DNA from: Glaciecola sp047637355
GTDB taxonomy: Bacteria > Pseudomonadota > Gammaproteobacteria > Enterobacterales > Alteromonadaceae
Assembly: GCA_047637355.1 (NCBI GenBank)
Contig: JBLIKA010000001.1
Location: forward strand, 1 to 64,000
DNA length: 64,000 bases
Direction: 5' to 3'
Shown here: piece after piece, positions 27,529 to 36,243 of the stretch
Position numbering within the stretch: the stretch's first letter is position 1
Layout of the letters: each line of letters opens with the position of its first letter
Made by a program: the position numbers and the translations under genes
The notes under the pieces: model-generated
Database searches by the model: none
Seen by the model: only the letters and a program-made list of their open reading frames with translations
Told to the model about the DNA's origin: nothing

Positions 27529-27725
27529 AGCTGAACTTCCTTTACAAAATTGCCCGAGGTGGAATGGGAACATCGATTTTCAAGGGCATGCTTGCACAAG
27601 AACCTAATTATGCCAATGTATTTTTGCATATGGCATCAGAATTAAAAACTAAAAAGTGATAACCTTTTTGGTGTCTTTAGGTATAAAGAGCAAAGCCCTT
27701 AATAGCAAAGCATAAATAGAATTAA

Positions 27726-28559
27726 ATGAATTCAAATAAATCACCCACCGGCGCAACCAAAAACAAGAAAGGTAGACTCTATAACGGATTCTACCGAAAT
27801 GGGGACGAACACCGAGGTGGAGCAGATGTTAATTTCCAGGATGTATTACGCTTATTTAGATTTCGCTCAATTCAAATAGGTAAATGGGTGACGCCAGAAG
27901 AAAAAAGGATAGCTGCTAACCTATTTTTTGATGCTCTTTGCGACTTAATGGATATATTGCAGGTACCTGAAAATGTCATTTCTCTAAACGGCACCTTATC
28001 ATTAGGATTTGGAGTTGGAGGCCAAAAGCACGCCAGTGCACATTACAACAGTGCAAAAAAACAACTATCTCTCGCAAAGAATGCAGGGGCGGGCGCATTG
28101 GCGCATGAATGGTTTCACGCCTTTGACCATTACATTGCAAGTAAAATGTTTGCCGTGTCTGGCAGTAATCTTTTCGCTTCAGAAATTTGGCTACATGAAA
28201 ATGCTCAGTTGAATGAACATGCGTTAAACAATCAATTAGCACTTTGTTTCAACCATATCTTTTTACAAAATAATGGAACACAAGTAAGTGAATTGATGCA
28301 AAAAAGTGTATTTATTGACCACAAGTTAAAAAGTTTTTACTACGCTCGTCCACAAGAAGTTGCCGCTCGAGCCTTTGAAGCATTCATCCAGCGCCATCCT
28401 ATTAAAAATGCATTCTTGGTACAGGGCACTAAAAAGAGCGCTGAAGCTAAGTTAGGCATTTATCCGAGCGGTAAACAACTCACTGTTATTTCAGCGCAAA
28501 TGGCAACTTATTTCAATTGGTTGGGTAAAGCCCTTGATCATAGTGCCACTGACGAGTAA
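27726..28559 (+). CDS. HEXXH putative metalloprotease, CLCA_X/LPD1-like
   Basis: 277 residues, no signal peptide. The central GAGALAHEWFHAFDHYIA contains a HEXXH zinc motif (HEWFH) near residue 130. The segment VISLNGTLSLGFGVGGQKHASAHYN before it and YYARPQEVAARAFEAFIQ after it resemble the LPD1 module of large polyvalent proteins and the CLCA_X proteins of Alteromonadales. The late glutamate in PQEVAARAFE is a likely third metal ligand. Target unknown; probably cytoplasmic. No good Shine-Dalgarno sequence is visible before the ATG. Confidence 0.7.
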   Translation: MNSNKSPTGATKNKKGRLYNGFYRNGDEHRGGADVNFQDVLRLFRFRSIQIGKWVTPEEKRIAANLFFDALCDLMDILQVPENVISLNGTLSLGFGVGGQKHASAHYNSAKKQLSLAKNAGAGALAHEWFHAFDHYIASKMFAVSGSNLFASEIWLHENAQLNEHALNNQLALCFNHIFLQNNGTQVSELMQKSVFIDHKLKSFYYARPQEVAARAFEAFIQRHPIKNAFLVQGTKKSAEAKLGIYPSGKQLTVISAQMATYFNWLGKALDHSATDE

Positions 28560-28742
28560 AGTTGTGTGAAAGAAAGTTAACGTACCGCTCCTTTTCGCTA
28601 AGCTAGCCTAAATGTGAAAAGCAATTAAGAGAAGAAACGCATTTTTTGTTAAAATCGTTTACAAAACTCTATGCTTTTACCATCAAGGTATTATACTATA
28701 ACGAATCGCGAGAGAGCAGAATTAGAAGGACTGAGTGTAAAA

Positions 28743-29147
28743 ATGAGAAGAAAAAAACATACATCCGGTGATGACGACGCAGCAGTAGACATGACTCCAA
28801 TGTTGGACATCGTGTTTATTATGTTGATATTTTTCATCGTAACAACCACCTTCTCATCAGAGAAAGGGTTGGAACCGACACGTCCACCGAAGAGCGATAC
28901 TCCGCCGCCACCAAACAGTAAGTCTCTGTCCATAAGAATAGACGCGTCAGGTCAGATTATAATGGCAGGTCGTATTGTTGATATTCGCCGAGTCGTTGCG
29001 AACGCGCAAACGTATTTAGCCAACAATGACACTGACACTGCTGCAATTCAAGCAGATGAAGATACACAACATGGTGTTGTTGTCAGCGTTATGGACCAAA
29101 TAAAACTAGCCGGTATTACAAAAATATCAGTGTTGGTAAAAGAATAG
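28743..29147 (+). CDS. ExbD/TolR-type biopolymer transport protein (orphan)
   Basis: About 134 residues from ATG 28743. MRRKK and acidic residues lead into VDMTPMLDIVFIMLIFFIVTTTF, the single ExbD membrane helix with the essential Asp (MLDIVF), followed by a periplasmic domain with TQHGVVVSVMDQIKLAGITKISVL, typical of ExbD. ExbD normally works with an ExbB/TolQ stator and TonB to convert proton motive force into outer membrane transport, but no exbB or tonB is adjacent. The frame extends 24 codons upstream; the chosen start gives the usual short cytoplasmic tail. A strong terminator follows. Confidence 0.88.
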   Translation: MRRKKHTSGDDDAAVDMTPMLDIVFIMLIFFIVTTTFSSEKGLEPTRPPKSDTPPPPNSKSLSIRIDASGQIIMAGRIVDIRRVVANAQTYLANNDTDTAAIQADEDTQHGVVVSVMDQIKLAGITKISVLVKE

Positions 29148-29172
29148 TAATAGTCACGAAGATTGTAAAAAC

Positions 29173-29204
29173 AAAAAACGCTGCTTTATGCAGCGTTTTT
29201 TTTT
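29173..29204. terminator. Rho-independent terminator, probably bidirectional
   Basis: AAAAAACGCTGC, loop TTTAT, then GCAGCGTTTTTT with further Ts. It lies 26 bases after the exbD stop and 17 bases before the convergent stop of the YgjV-like gene, and A- and T-runs flank the stem on both sides. Confidence 0.9.
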
Positions 29205-29220
29205 CGTCTGAATTAGGCCG

Positions 29221-29742
29221 TTAGTCTTTTGGTAGTGTTTTCTTTTCAGCCGCTGAGTCTTGGTAGAGTGTATAAAATATACTAAGTAGATTAGTAATGT
29301 TAAATATAGTACCGAAGATACTCCCCACCGTAATCGCGTAAATTAAGCCCAATACTTCAGCTAAAATAAACCATTGGCGGATCATTTTTGCACTGCTTAA
29401 CGAAATTGATCCTATCGTAAATATAAGTGACGAGGCATAAGCGATCACAATGATCCAACTGTGGTCGAGCCAAAGTAATTCATAAAAAAAGAAACAAAGA
29501 TTAGCCGTTACGAAGGCAATTAATACCGGCAAACCGCGATATTTAATAGCAACAATATTGCGGATACAGGCTAGCATGCAACCAATACCAGCTGCCATCG
29601 CGCCTATTAAGAAAAAGTGAATACTAACGCTTAAAAGAGCGATAGCTGAAATAAAGCGATATCGGTTGATATCACTTTGTCGGTATCCTATAAAATTAAA
29701 AACAACGGCTATTGCGCCAAAGACTTCTGCTACTGGTAGCAT
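29221..29742 (-). CDS. YgjV-like inner membrane protein
   Basis: 173 residues forming about six hydrophobic helices. Features are VFGAIAVVFNFIGYRQSD at the N-terminus and LACIRNIVAIKYRGLP in the middle, which resemble E. coli YgjV, an inner membrane protein of unknown function. The C-terminal tail is short and charged. CGGAG precedes the ATG at good spacing. Single gene, ending at the terminator shared with exbD. Confidence 0.75.
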   Translation of the reverse strand: MLPVAEVFGAIAVVFNFIGYRQSDINRYRFISAIALLSVSIHFFLIGAMAAGIGCMLACIRNIVAIKYRGLPVLIAFVTANLCFFFYELLWLDHSWIIVIAYASSLIFTIGSISLSSAKMIRQWFILAEVLGLIYAITVGSIFGTIFNITNLLSIFYTLYQDSAAEKKTLPKD

Positions 29743-29826
29743 GTGTTCTCCGTAAGTTACTTGTTAACCCACAATTGGGGTAAAAAGAGAAACACCGCTA
29801 GAAGAATCTATAAAACGCAAAAAACG

Positions 29827-30195
29827 TTATTGAAATGAAGATTGAGTTTCAAACCAATCGTCGTATGACAGCATAATATGATCATCCATATGGTCAGCAG
29901 GATAAGCAAACAATCCAAACTGATTACCCTTATGATGAGATATAACAACCGCTAATTTTGGCATATCGGTCATATTTTGATGAAAAGGATCCCAAAGTGG
30001 GATCAGATACTTGTCGACCCGTATCAAAGGAACATTGACGCCATTGATACGCTTCCATTCATCAGCTACTGGATTGGGAATGCATGCATACACACAATGA
30101 AAAGGGATTTTAATTTGCACCCCGTCCCACCAGAACTGTTCAATTCTTATATTTTCTATCAGTGTTTCAACATCTGTTGGAATAGCTGTAGCCAT
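29827..30195 (-). CDS. Hypothetical protein, weakly CheW-like
   Basis: 122 residues, soluble and without a signal peptide. The order of strands in QIKIPFHCVYACIP, VNVPLIRVDKYLIPLWDPF and KLAVVISHHKGNQFGLFAYPADHM recalls a CheW-like domain (a strand, a loop, then an R-V-I-P-L-W-D-like segment), but identity is low and I may be over-reading. No chemotaxis genes are adjacent. GGAGG precedes the ATG. Function unknown. Confidence 0.55.
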   Translation of the reverse strand: MATAIPTDVETLIENIRIEQFWWDGVQIKIPFHCVYACIPNPVADEWKRINGVNVPLIRVDKYLIPLWDPFHQNMTDMPKLAVVISHHKGNQFGLFAYPADHMDDHIMLSYDDWFETQSSFQ

Positions 30196-30328
30196 AATGA
30201 ATTGCCTCCGAAAACTTCATAAAGGGACATAAACAGTATGTCCCTATTTAGGTTATCAATGCAAATTAAGATTAACTTTAGCTAAATTTCGGCGCGAGTA
30301 TAATAATTATCTCTTGACTCTGCCACCG

Positions 30329-30964
30329 CTATTTTTGGAAAACTTGAAGTTGTATCATCTGATAGGCCACTTGATTCGAAGTGACTGGCCGATATTTAGC
30401 CAATCGACCCAGCATGATTGGAGACAGAAATTTAACAATCATAATGCCCCAACTTTCTGCTGTGCGTTTTTGTGTTCGATGCCCGAGTAACAAGCTGGGC
30501 CTAACCGCCGCGGCATTATCTAGTTGCGGCATGCTCAGTATTGCGTTTTCCAATTCACCTTTCACTTTTAAATAAAAATTTTTACTTTTGGCGTTGGCAC
30601 CAACTGACGATATCCACACAAAGCTTTTTGCACGTTGCGCTCTCGTTAATTGTGCTGCGACATGCACAAGCTGAAAGTCTACTCGACGAAAATTAGACTG
30701 CGAACCAGCCTGCTTAATTGTTGTCCCTAAACAACAAAAAACATGTTCCACTGAAAAGTAACCTTGATAGTCTTGTAACTCATCAAAGTCGATGACCATC
30801 GGTTGAATTTTATTCAGTGGATCATAAAATTGTGCTTTAGACAATGGCGAACGCACCAAACAAGTTATCTGAGAATAGCGGTCATCTTGACACAATTGAT
30901 TTACCAACGCTTTGCCAACTAAGCCAGACGCGCCAAGCACCAACGCTTTGTATTTTTGAGTCAT
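30329..30964 (-). CDS. NAD(P)H-binding atypical SDR (HTATIP2-like)
   Basis: About 211 residues. The N-terminal KALVLGASGLVGKALV is the GxxGxxG dinucleotide loop; the middle has VFCCLGTTIKQAGS and VSSVGANAKSKNFYLKVKGELE, in which Tyr and Lys (Y..K) fit the atypical SDR active site, and RPSLLLGHR follows. This pattern is that of HTATIP2/YwnB-like oxidoreductases, whose bacterial substrates are unknown. ATG 30964 has AGGGAAG before it; the frame opens 10 codons earlier. Confidence 0.82.
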   Translation of the reverse strand: MTQKYKALVLGASGLVGKALVNQLCQDDRYSQITCLVRSPLSKAQFYDPLNKIQPMVIDFDELQDYQGYFSVEHVFCCLGTTIKQAGSQSNFRRVDFQLVHVAAQLTRAQRAKSFVWISSVGANAKSKNFYLKVKGELENAILSMPQLDNAAAVRPSLLLGHRTQKRTAESWGIMIVKFLSPIMLGRLAKYRPVTSNQVAYQMIQLQVFQK

Positions 30965-31154
30965 ATCTTCCCTAGGTTGTAATACTCTATTCAATTGCTC
31001 TTAAAACGACAATCTAAACAAAGCGCAATTAATGATAAACGGACTAATCAGTACTTCATCTTGGGCATTTGGGTTCAGCTTAGTCTCAAATGTAATACAG
31101 TTTCAAAGCCGTACCACTTATTGCATCTGCAACGCACTTTTTAGCACTGGCTTA

Positions 31155-31529
31155 TTAGCTAAACATCATATTGGCAAGCGTCTTTTGAACATCCTGTGCT
31201 AAACCTGATTTTAATTTAGTTTCTATCGGTTCAGATTGTCCAGAAATCCATATTTTCAGATCACAGTCCATATCAAAATGGCCTGCAGTTTCAACTTTCA
31301 CTTGCGTAATTGCTCGATACGGCACGGACAGATAATCGACCTTTCGTCCCGTGACACCTTGTTTATCGATAAATATGATTCTTTTATCCGTAAAAACAAA
31401 CAAATCACGGACCATTTTGTAAGCTTCGACAACTGTTTCTGACTCCGATAGTATGGGAGAAAGCTCTTCAGTGACTAATGAAATATCAACTTTTGAAGCA
31501 TTGCCTAATAATCCATCTAATAAACCCAT
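31155..31529 (-). CDS. PH-domain (bPH_1) protein
   Basis: 124 residues made of one bacterial pleckstrin-homology domain: GLLDGLLGNAS N-terminus, then EAYKMVRDLFVFTDKRIIFIDKQG and KVDYLSVPYRAITQVKVETAGHFDMDCDLKIW. The family is widespread, cytoplasmic and of unknown role. AAAGGA precedes the ATG. It is divergent from the threonine dehydratase-like gene across a 280-base spacer in which I see nothing else I can name. Confidence 0.88.
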   Translation of the reverse strand: MGLLDGLLGNASKVDISLVTEELSPILSESETVVEAYKMVRDLFVFTDKRIIFIDKQGVTGRKVDYLSVPYRAITQVKVETAGHFDMDCDLKIWISGQSEPIETKLKSGLAQDVQKTLANMMFS

Positions 31530-31809
31530 TTTGTGGTCCTTTATTAAAATTTTAAAATATCGATAGGTACAGCGATAATAACAAATTTTACATCATTGCC
31601 CACTGCATCCAAAGCCCGTGAAAGCTTCCTCCGAACATAGGCAACGCGCAAGCTCGCAATTCGCTGTAATTACTAATCTTAGGACATACTGAACATATTA
31701 CACACTGAAGTTGTGTTTATTTTTATACTGACACTTCATATCAAAACAGGATACGTTTAGTATGTCATGTGTTACAGGTGATTTATTTTCGTAAAAGGAC
31801 ATTTTTTAG

Positions 31810-32817
31810 ATGGTATCAATAGCTGATATAGAAGCAGCTCAAACACGTATTAGCAATATAGTAAAAGAGACACCTATATTTGAATCACGTTTACTGAATC
31901 ATTGGCTAGGTCATCAAATCTACTTTAAAGCAGAGTGTTTGCAGCGAACTGGAGCGTTTAAACTGCGAGGTGCAACAAACATTATCGCTAAGTTACATGA
32001 GCAGGGCGAATTGCCGCAGCGCGTTGTCGCAAACTCATCAGGCAACCATGCCCAGGCGGTTGCCTTTGCTTGTGCACAATTTGGTATTCCAGTTTCCATC
32101 TATTGCGCGGACACTATTTCCCCAATCAAAGCTGCAGCGACCGAGTTTTATGGCGCAAAAATAAACCGATTTGCAACAAGAGAGGAAGCCGACCTAGCGG
32201 TGGTAGAAGCAAGTCATGAAGAGGGAACGTTATGGATCCCTCCTTTCAATCATCCCGATATCATTGCAGGGCAAGGAACCGTTACATTAGAAGCCTTGCA
32301 GCAACTAGCTGAAAAAGGGGTGGAGCCTAATGCCGTCTTTGCACCTTGCGGTGGTGGCGGTTTATTATCTGGGGCTATTATTGCAACACAATCACGACTG
32401 CCTAACGCTGAAGTTGTTGGTGCTGAGCCTCTTAATGCAAATGACGCAGCAAGGAGCCTACAGAGCGGAAAAATTGAACGCTTAACTGGTATACCCGACA
32501 CATTAGCTGATGGTGCGGCTACCCCAGCAATCGGTGAACACACGTTTGAAATATTGAAAACGGTTGATGATTTTTATGAAGTTGAAGAACAACAAATAGC
32601 ATATTGGACTCAATGGCTGCATCATTTGTTAAAATTACATATAGAGCCGACATGCGCTATGACAATGGCTGCTGTTGCAGCTTGGTTGAGTGATAAGCCC
32701 GCTGACCAGAAAGTGTTAGTATTGTTATCTGGGGGAAACATCAGTCAGGCATCGATGCTAAAAATATGGCAACAAGATTATCTGACACAACCCCCTATTA
32801 TGAATCCAGATGCTTAA
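31810..32817 (+). CDS. Threonine/serine dehydratase-like PLP enzyme
   Basis: 335 residues of fold-type II PLP enzymes. The PLP lysine lies in RTGAFKLRGA near residue 55, the phosphate-binding Gly-rich loop is PCGGGGLLSG near 180, and SSGNHAQAVAFA follows the lysine as in threonine dehydratases and serine racemases. It lacks the C-terminal ACT regulatory domain of biosynthetic IlvA, so a catabolic dehydratase or racemase is more likely. The choice of Thr or Ser cannot be made from sequence. AAAAGGA precedes the ATG. The amidohydrolase gene follows after 41 bases and may be cotranscribed. Confidence 0.87.
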   Translation: MVSIADIEAAQTRISNIVKETPIFESRLLNHWLGHQIYFKAECLQRTGAFKLRGATNIIAKLHEQGELPQRVVANSSGNHAQAVAFACAQFGIPVSIYCADTISPIKAAATEFYGAKINRFATREEADLAVVEASHEEGTLWIPPFNHPDIIAGQGTVTLEALQQLAEKGVEPNAVFAPCGGGGLLSGAIIATQSRLPNAEVVGAEPLNANDAARSLQSGKIERLTGIPDTLADGAATPAIGEHTFEILKTVDDFYEVEEQQIAYWTQWLHHLLKLHIEPTCAMTMAAVAAWLSDKPADQKVLVLLSGGNISQASMLKIWQQDYLTQPPIMNPDA

Positions 32818-32858
32818 GTCATGCACACAATATTAAATTGATATCAGAAGGAATGTAA

Positions 32859-34541
32859 ATGAACTCTATGCAAAGAACACTGCTTTGGACAACTTTACTG
32901 TTGCTAGCATTATCCTCACAGGCAGCCTATTCACTTACGTTTATTGAAAACGTAAAAGGTTACACATTAAATCAACAGGGTAAATTAATCACATTTACGA
33001 ATATCGCATTTGAAGATGAATTTATTGTTGGTATGAACCTTAGCCAAGAACCCGGAGGAATTGTCACCAAAATAGATGGCAAAGGCCGCGTTATGCTACC
33101 CGGATTAATTGATGCTCATGGACACATTTTAGGTCTAGGTCAAAATTTACTGGAAATTGATTTACGGGGCAGCCAAAGTGAAGATGAAGCCGTAAAACGT
33201 GTTGTTGAATTTGTAAGCGCTCATGCATCGCTTACCAAAGGGTCTAAACATGAAACTACACAGTGGCTAATTGGCCGCGGTTGGAATCAAGTTTTGTGGC
33301 CAACCAAAGCTTTTCCCAGTAAAGCGAGTTTAGATGATGCATTAAAAGATCGTCCTGTCGTTTTATCGAGAGTAGACGGGCATGCTATTTGGGTAAACAG
33401 CGCTGCATTGAAATTAGCGGGCGTTGACGCGAGCACACCCTCTCCTGCAGGCGGCGAAATAGTAAAAGATAAAAATGGACAACCTACCGGCTTATTAATA
33501 GATAACGCCGAATACTTAGTAACTAAACTCATTCCCAAAGCTAATGTTGACCAATTATCTGCGCAACTTGATGCTGCATCTTCACATCTGCTGTCTTTGG
33601 GTATTACGAGTGTTCACGATGCAGGTATTAGTAAAATGGGATATGACTTTTATAGACAGAAAGCCCAAGCAGGTGAACTTAGGTTTAGAATATACGCGAT
33701 GCTGTCTGCTACTGATCCTCAAATTGACGACATGTTAGCTGCGGGACATATCAAGACCGCAAATGACATGCTCAGTATCAGAAGTGTTAAAGCTTATGGC
33801 GATGGCGCCTTAGGAAGTCGAGGTGCAGCCTTAATCGATCCCTATTCTGATGATAAAGATAATCATGGCTTGTTGGTCACTCCGCAAGAAAGCTTGCCCA
33901 ATTTATTTTCACAAGTACTCGGTGCTAACTTTCAGCTTAACTTCCATGCGATTGGAGACAGGGCAAACAGACTGGCATTGCAGCAGTTTGCTAAAACCTT
34001 CCAGACTTTCCCAGAAAACACCGAACGTCATCGTATTGAACATGCTCAAGTCATTGCTGTTGAGGATATTCCTTTGTTCAAAGACCTAGGTATTATCCCG
34101 TCGATGCAGCCCACTCATGCAACAAGTGATATGAATATGGCCGAAGACCGTATTGGTAAAGCTCGGTTAAAAGGGGCTTATGCTTGGAGAACTTTTTTGG
34201 ATCAAGGTTCAAGAATTGCCTTTGGGTCTGACTTTCCAGTAGAACTTGCTAACGCGTTCCACGGACTGCATGCAGCTGTCACTCGCCAAAGTGGCGAAAA
34301 CGAACCTAACATGGGTTGGATACCCGAAGAAAAAGTGTCAATTGAAGACGCCCTTCGCGGTTTCACCTTAGATGCAGCTTATGCTGCGTTTCAAGATGAT
34401 AAACTTGGAACGCTAGAAGTAGAAAAGCGAGCCGACTTTATATTTATCGACAGAGACATATTTACTGCGCCAGCATCAGAGATTCGAGATACCCAAGTAT
34501 TAGAGACATGGATAAATGGCCAGCAGGTATATGTTAAATAA
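32859..34541 (+). CDS. Secreted amidohydrolase, YtcJ-like
   Basis: 560 residues with a signal peptide (LLWTTLLLLALSSQAAYS) and a metal-dependent amidohydrolase of the YtcJ group: metal motif GLIDAHGHILG near residue 82, NFHAIGDRAN and RIEHAQVI with further His ligands, and AFGSDFPVE with the catalytic Asp near the C-terminus. These are periplasmic or exported hydrolases with diverse N-acyl or amide substrates; the exact substrate is unknown. GAAGGAA precedes the ATG. Confidence 0.9.
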   Translation: MNSMQRTLLWTTLLLLALSSQAAYSLTFIENVKGYTLNQQGKLITFTNIAFEDEFIVGMNLSQEPGGIVTKIDGKGRVMLPGLIDAHGHILGLGQNLLEIDLRGSQSEDEAVKRVVEFVSAHASLTKGSKHETTQWLIGRGWNQVLWPTKAFPSKASLDDALKDRPVVLSRVDGHAIWVNSAALKLAGVDASTPSPAGGEIVKDKNGQPTGLLIDNAEYLVTKLIPKANVDQLSAQLDAASSHLLSLGITSVHDAGISKMGYDFYRQKAQAGELRFRIYAMLSATDPQIDDMLAAGHIKTANDMLSIRSVKAYGDGALGSRGAALIDPYSDDKDNHGLLVTPQESLPNLFSQVLGANFQLNFHAIGDRANRLALQQFAKTFQTFPENTERHRIEHAQVIAVEDIPLFKDLGIIPSMQPTHATSDMNMAEDRIGKARLKGAYAWRTFLDQGSRIAFGSDFPVELANAFHGLHAAVTRQSGENEPNMGWIPEEKVSIEDALRGFTLDAAYAAFQDDKLGTLEVEKRADFIFIDRDIFTAPASEIRDTQVLETWINGQQVYVK

Positions 34542-34574
34542 TTAGAGGCATTGATTCATAAAGATAACGAGAAA

Positions 34575-35096
34575 CTAATAACGCAGAGTCATAAAGCGAC
34601 AACCAACGACACTATTGATTCTAGTAGGCGTCGCTGACTCTGTAAAACCAAACTTCTCATAACAAGCAATCGCGGTGGTATTTTCCAAATGCACAAACAA
34701 GGACACTTCTTTTAGCTCTATTTTCTGCCGTGCATTTTCAATTAATTCTGCCAACAATCGTTTTGCATGCCCTTGCCCCCTATAAATAGGGTTGATGGCG
34801 AGTCGAGCTAAATGTGCGCGTTGCTTTACCAACTGGATTTGGCCGAAGCCAATAATATTTGCATGTTCAGCAAGAACAAACGATTGGTATTGACCAGCGA
34901 TTAAATGACTAGCCAGTTGCTCAACCGAACAAGGATAGGTAATATTGGGGCCAACCCATTGTCGAATAAACGAATTTACTTCGGATGTTGTGGCTAATTT
35001 CACAGACAAAAACCAATGACAAATAGCCGCAAAATCGGATTCTGCGGCTGTCCTTAGTTCAAGGTCAGAACCTACTTGTATAACGTTCTGATCCAT
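34575..35096 (-). CDS. GNAT family N-acetyltransferase
   Basis: 173 residues with the GNAT fold: VKQRAHLARLAINPIYRGQGHAKRLLAEL contains the acetyl-CoA pyrophosphate loop (RGQGHAKRL) and ENTTAIACYEKFGF is the C-terminal motif. The acceptor cannot be inferred. Its first codons overlap the end of the MBL-fold gene by 25 bases. The overlap suggests coupling. Confidence 0.85.
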   Translation of the reverse strand: MDQNVIQVGSDLELRTAAESDFAAICHWFLSVKLATTSEVNSFIRQWVGPNITYPCSVEQLASHLIAGQYQSFVLAEHANIIGFGQIQLVKQRAHLARLAINPIYRGQGHAKRLLAELIENARQKIELKEVSLFVHLENTTAIACYEKFGFTESATPTRINSVVGCRFMTLRY

Positions 35097-35935
35097 TTTT
35101 CTTCAGTAATAAAATTCCATGACCAGCTTTTCCACTTTTTCTCTAAGCCAGCTGCAACCAAATCATCTTCACTCATACCCGCTGTCTTTTTAGCTTGAAC
35201 GTAAGCATAAGTCATCTTTAGCATATCAATAAAGCGCACGTAATCGGCCTTGTTAGCCAACGCACCGTGCCCTGGGATGATTTTAGTGTCATCGTCAGTC
35301 ATACCCAGCAATGTCTCAGTGGCAGCGATATAGCCAACAACCGAACCACCCGAATTTAAATCAATGAAGGGAAACCAATCTTTAAAGAATAAATCCCCCG
35401 TGTGTAATACATCAGGTTGCTCAAACCATACCGCACTGTCGCCATCAGTATGCGCATTAGCTAGATGAAATACATGGATAGTTTCACCATTCATATGAAA
35501 CTTAACACCTTTTTCATACGTCACTACGGGAAGCATCGCAGGGTCAGTCTCTTCACCTGCCGACAAACGGACGCGTACATTTTCATGAGCGAAGATTGTC
35601 GCATCTTTATGCTTACTAAAAAATGCGTTGGAGCCGGTGTGATCACCGTGAAAATGAGTATTAATAACATATCTAGTCTGCTCTTTACTGATATCAGCAA
35701 GACTAACAGCTATTTTTTCCGCTAAATCGGCATACTGGTCATCGACAATAAGTATACCGTCAGGCCCAGCAGATACGCCGACATTCCCCCCCGCACCTAC
35801 TAACATATGTACAGAACCCCCAACGGCTTGGGCTTTAACTTCTACGTCATCAAAACGACCTTGTGAAAATACTGTAGATACAAACAACCCAGTAAGTGAA
35901 AGCGCCACAAGACTTTTTTTCATTATCTTTTTCAT
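35072..35935 (-). CDS. Secreted MBL-fold metallo-hydrolase
   Basis: 287 residues with a signal peptide (MKKSLVALSLTGLFVSTVFS from the internal Met). Metallo-beta-lactamase motifs: NTHFHGDHTGSN (HxHxDH) near residue 95, LANAHTDGDS, HTGDLFF and IIPGHG. It binds two metals. The branch resembles broad MBL hydrolases of marine bacteria, not a known beta-lactamase; resistance should not be assumed. AAGGAT lies upstream. It overlaps the start of the GNAT gene. Confidence 0.88.
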   Translation of the reverse strand: MKKIMKKSLVALSLTGLFVSTVFSQGRFDDVEVKAQAVGGSVHMLVGAGGNVGVSAGPDGILIVDDQYADLAEKIAVSLADISKEQTRYVINTHFHGDHTGSNAFFSKHKDATIFAHENVRVRLSAGEETDPAMLPVVTYEKGVKFHMNGETIHVFHLANAHTDGDSAVWFEQPDVLHTGDLFFKDWFPFIDLNSGGSVVGYIAATETLLGMTDDDTKIIPGHGALANKADYVRFIDMLKMTYAYVQAKKTAGMSEDDLVAAGLEKKWKSWSWNFITEEKWIRTLYK

Positions 35936-36025
35936 TCATTCATCCTTAATATTCATCATTAGATAGCTCATTGTTACATTAGTTTTAACCACATAGTTCA
36001 AAATCTGGCATGCCAAAATAATAAG

Positions 36026-36235
36026 TTATATGTCACCAATAAATGCAAACCTTGGTATTTCTTTACCGTTAATTTCCACACTTTCAGTAAACATAGCTAA
36101 AGGCCGAACCCATAGACCACGTTCACCATAGGTTGGCCGGTAAACAACAAGTTCTGTTTCATCTTCAGAATGTGTGGCAACGCCTATAACCTCGTAAGTA
36201 TTGCCTTTGTAGTGTTTGTATAAGCCAGTTTTCAA
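36026..36235 (-). CDS. DUF1653 family protein
   Basis: 69 residues almost entirely of the DUF1653 domain: GLYKHYKGNTYEVIGVATHSE, VVYRPTYGERGLWVRP, and a C-terminal RFAFIGD. The start is TTG at 36235, with GGAG eight bases upstream and partly overlapping the stop of the aminopeptidase gene (TAGGAG), so translation is likely coupled. The family has no known function; it is small, soluble and common in proteobacteria. Confidence 0.85.
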   Translation of the reverse strand: MKTGLYKHYKGNTYEVIGVATHSEDETELVVYRPTYGERGLWVRPLAMFTESVEINGKEIPRFAFIGDI

Positions 36236-36243
36236 ATCATCTC

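Noticed and set aside
35072..35935. MBL-fold protein as a beta-lactamase (resistance) gene.
   Set aside because: The MBL motifs are generic; the sequence and context do not point to a drug-hydrolysing enzyme.
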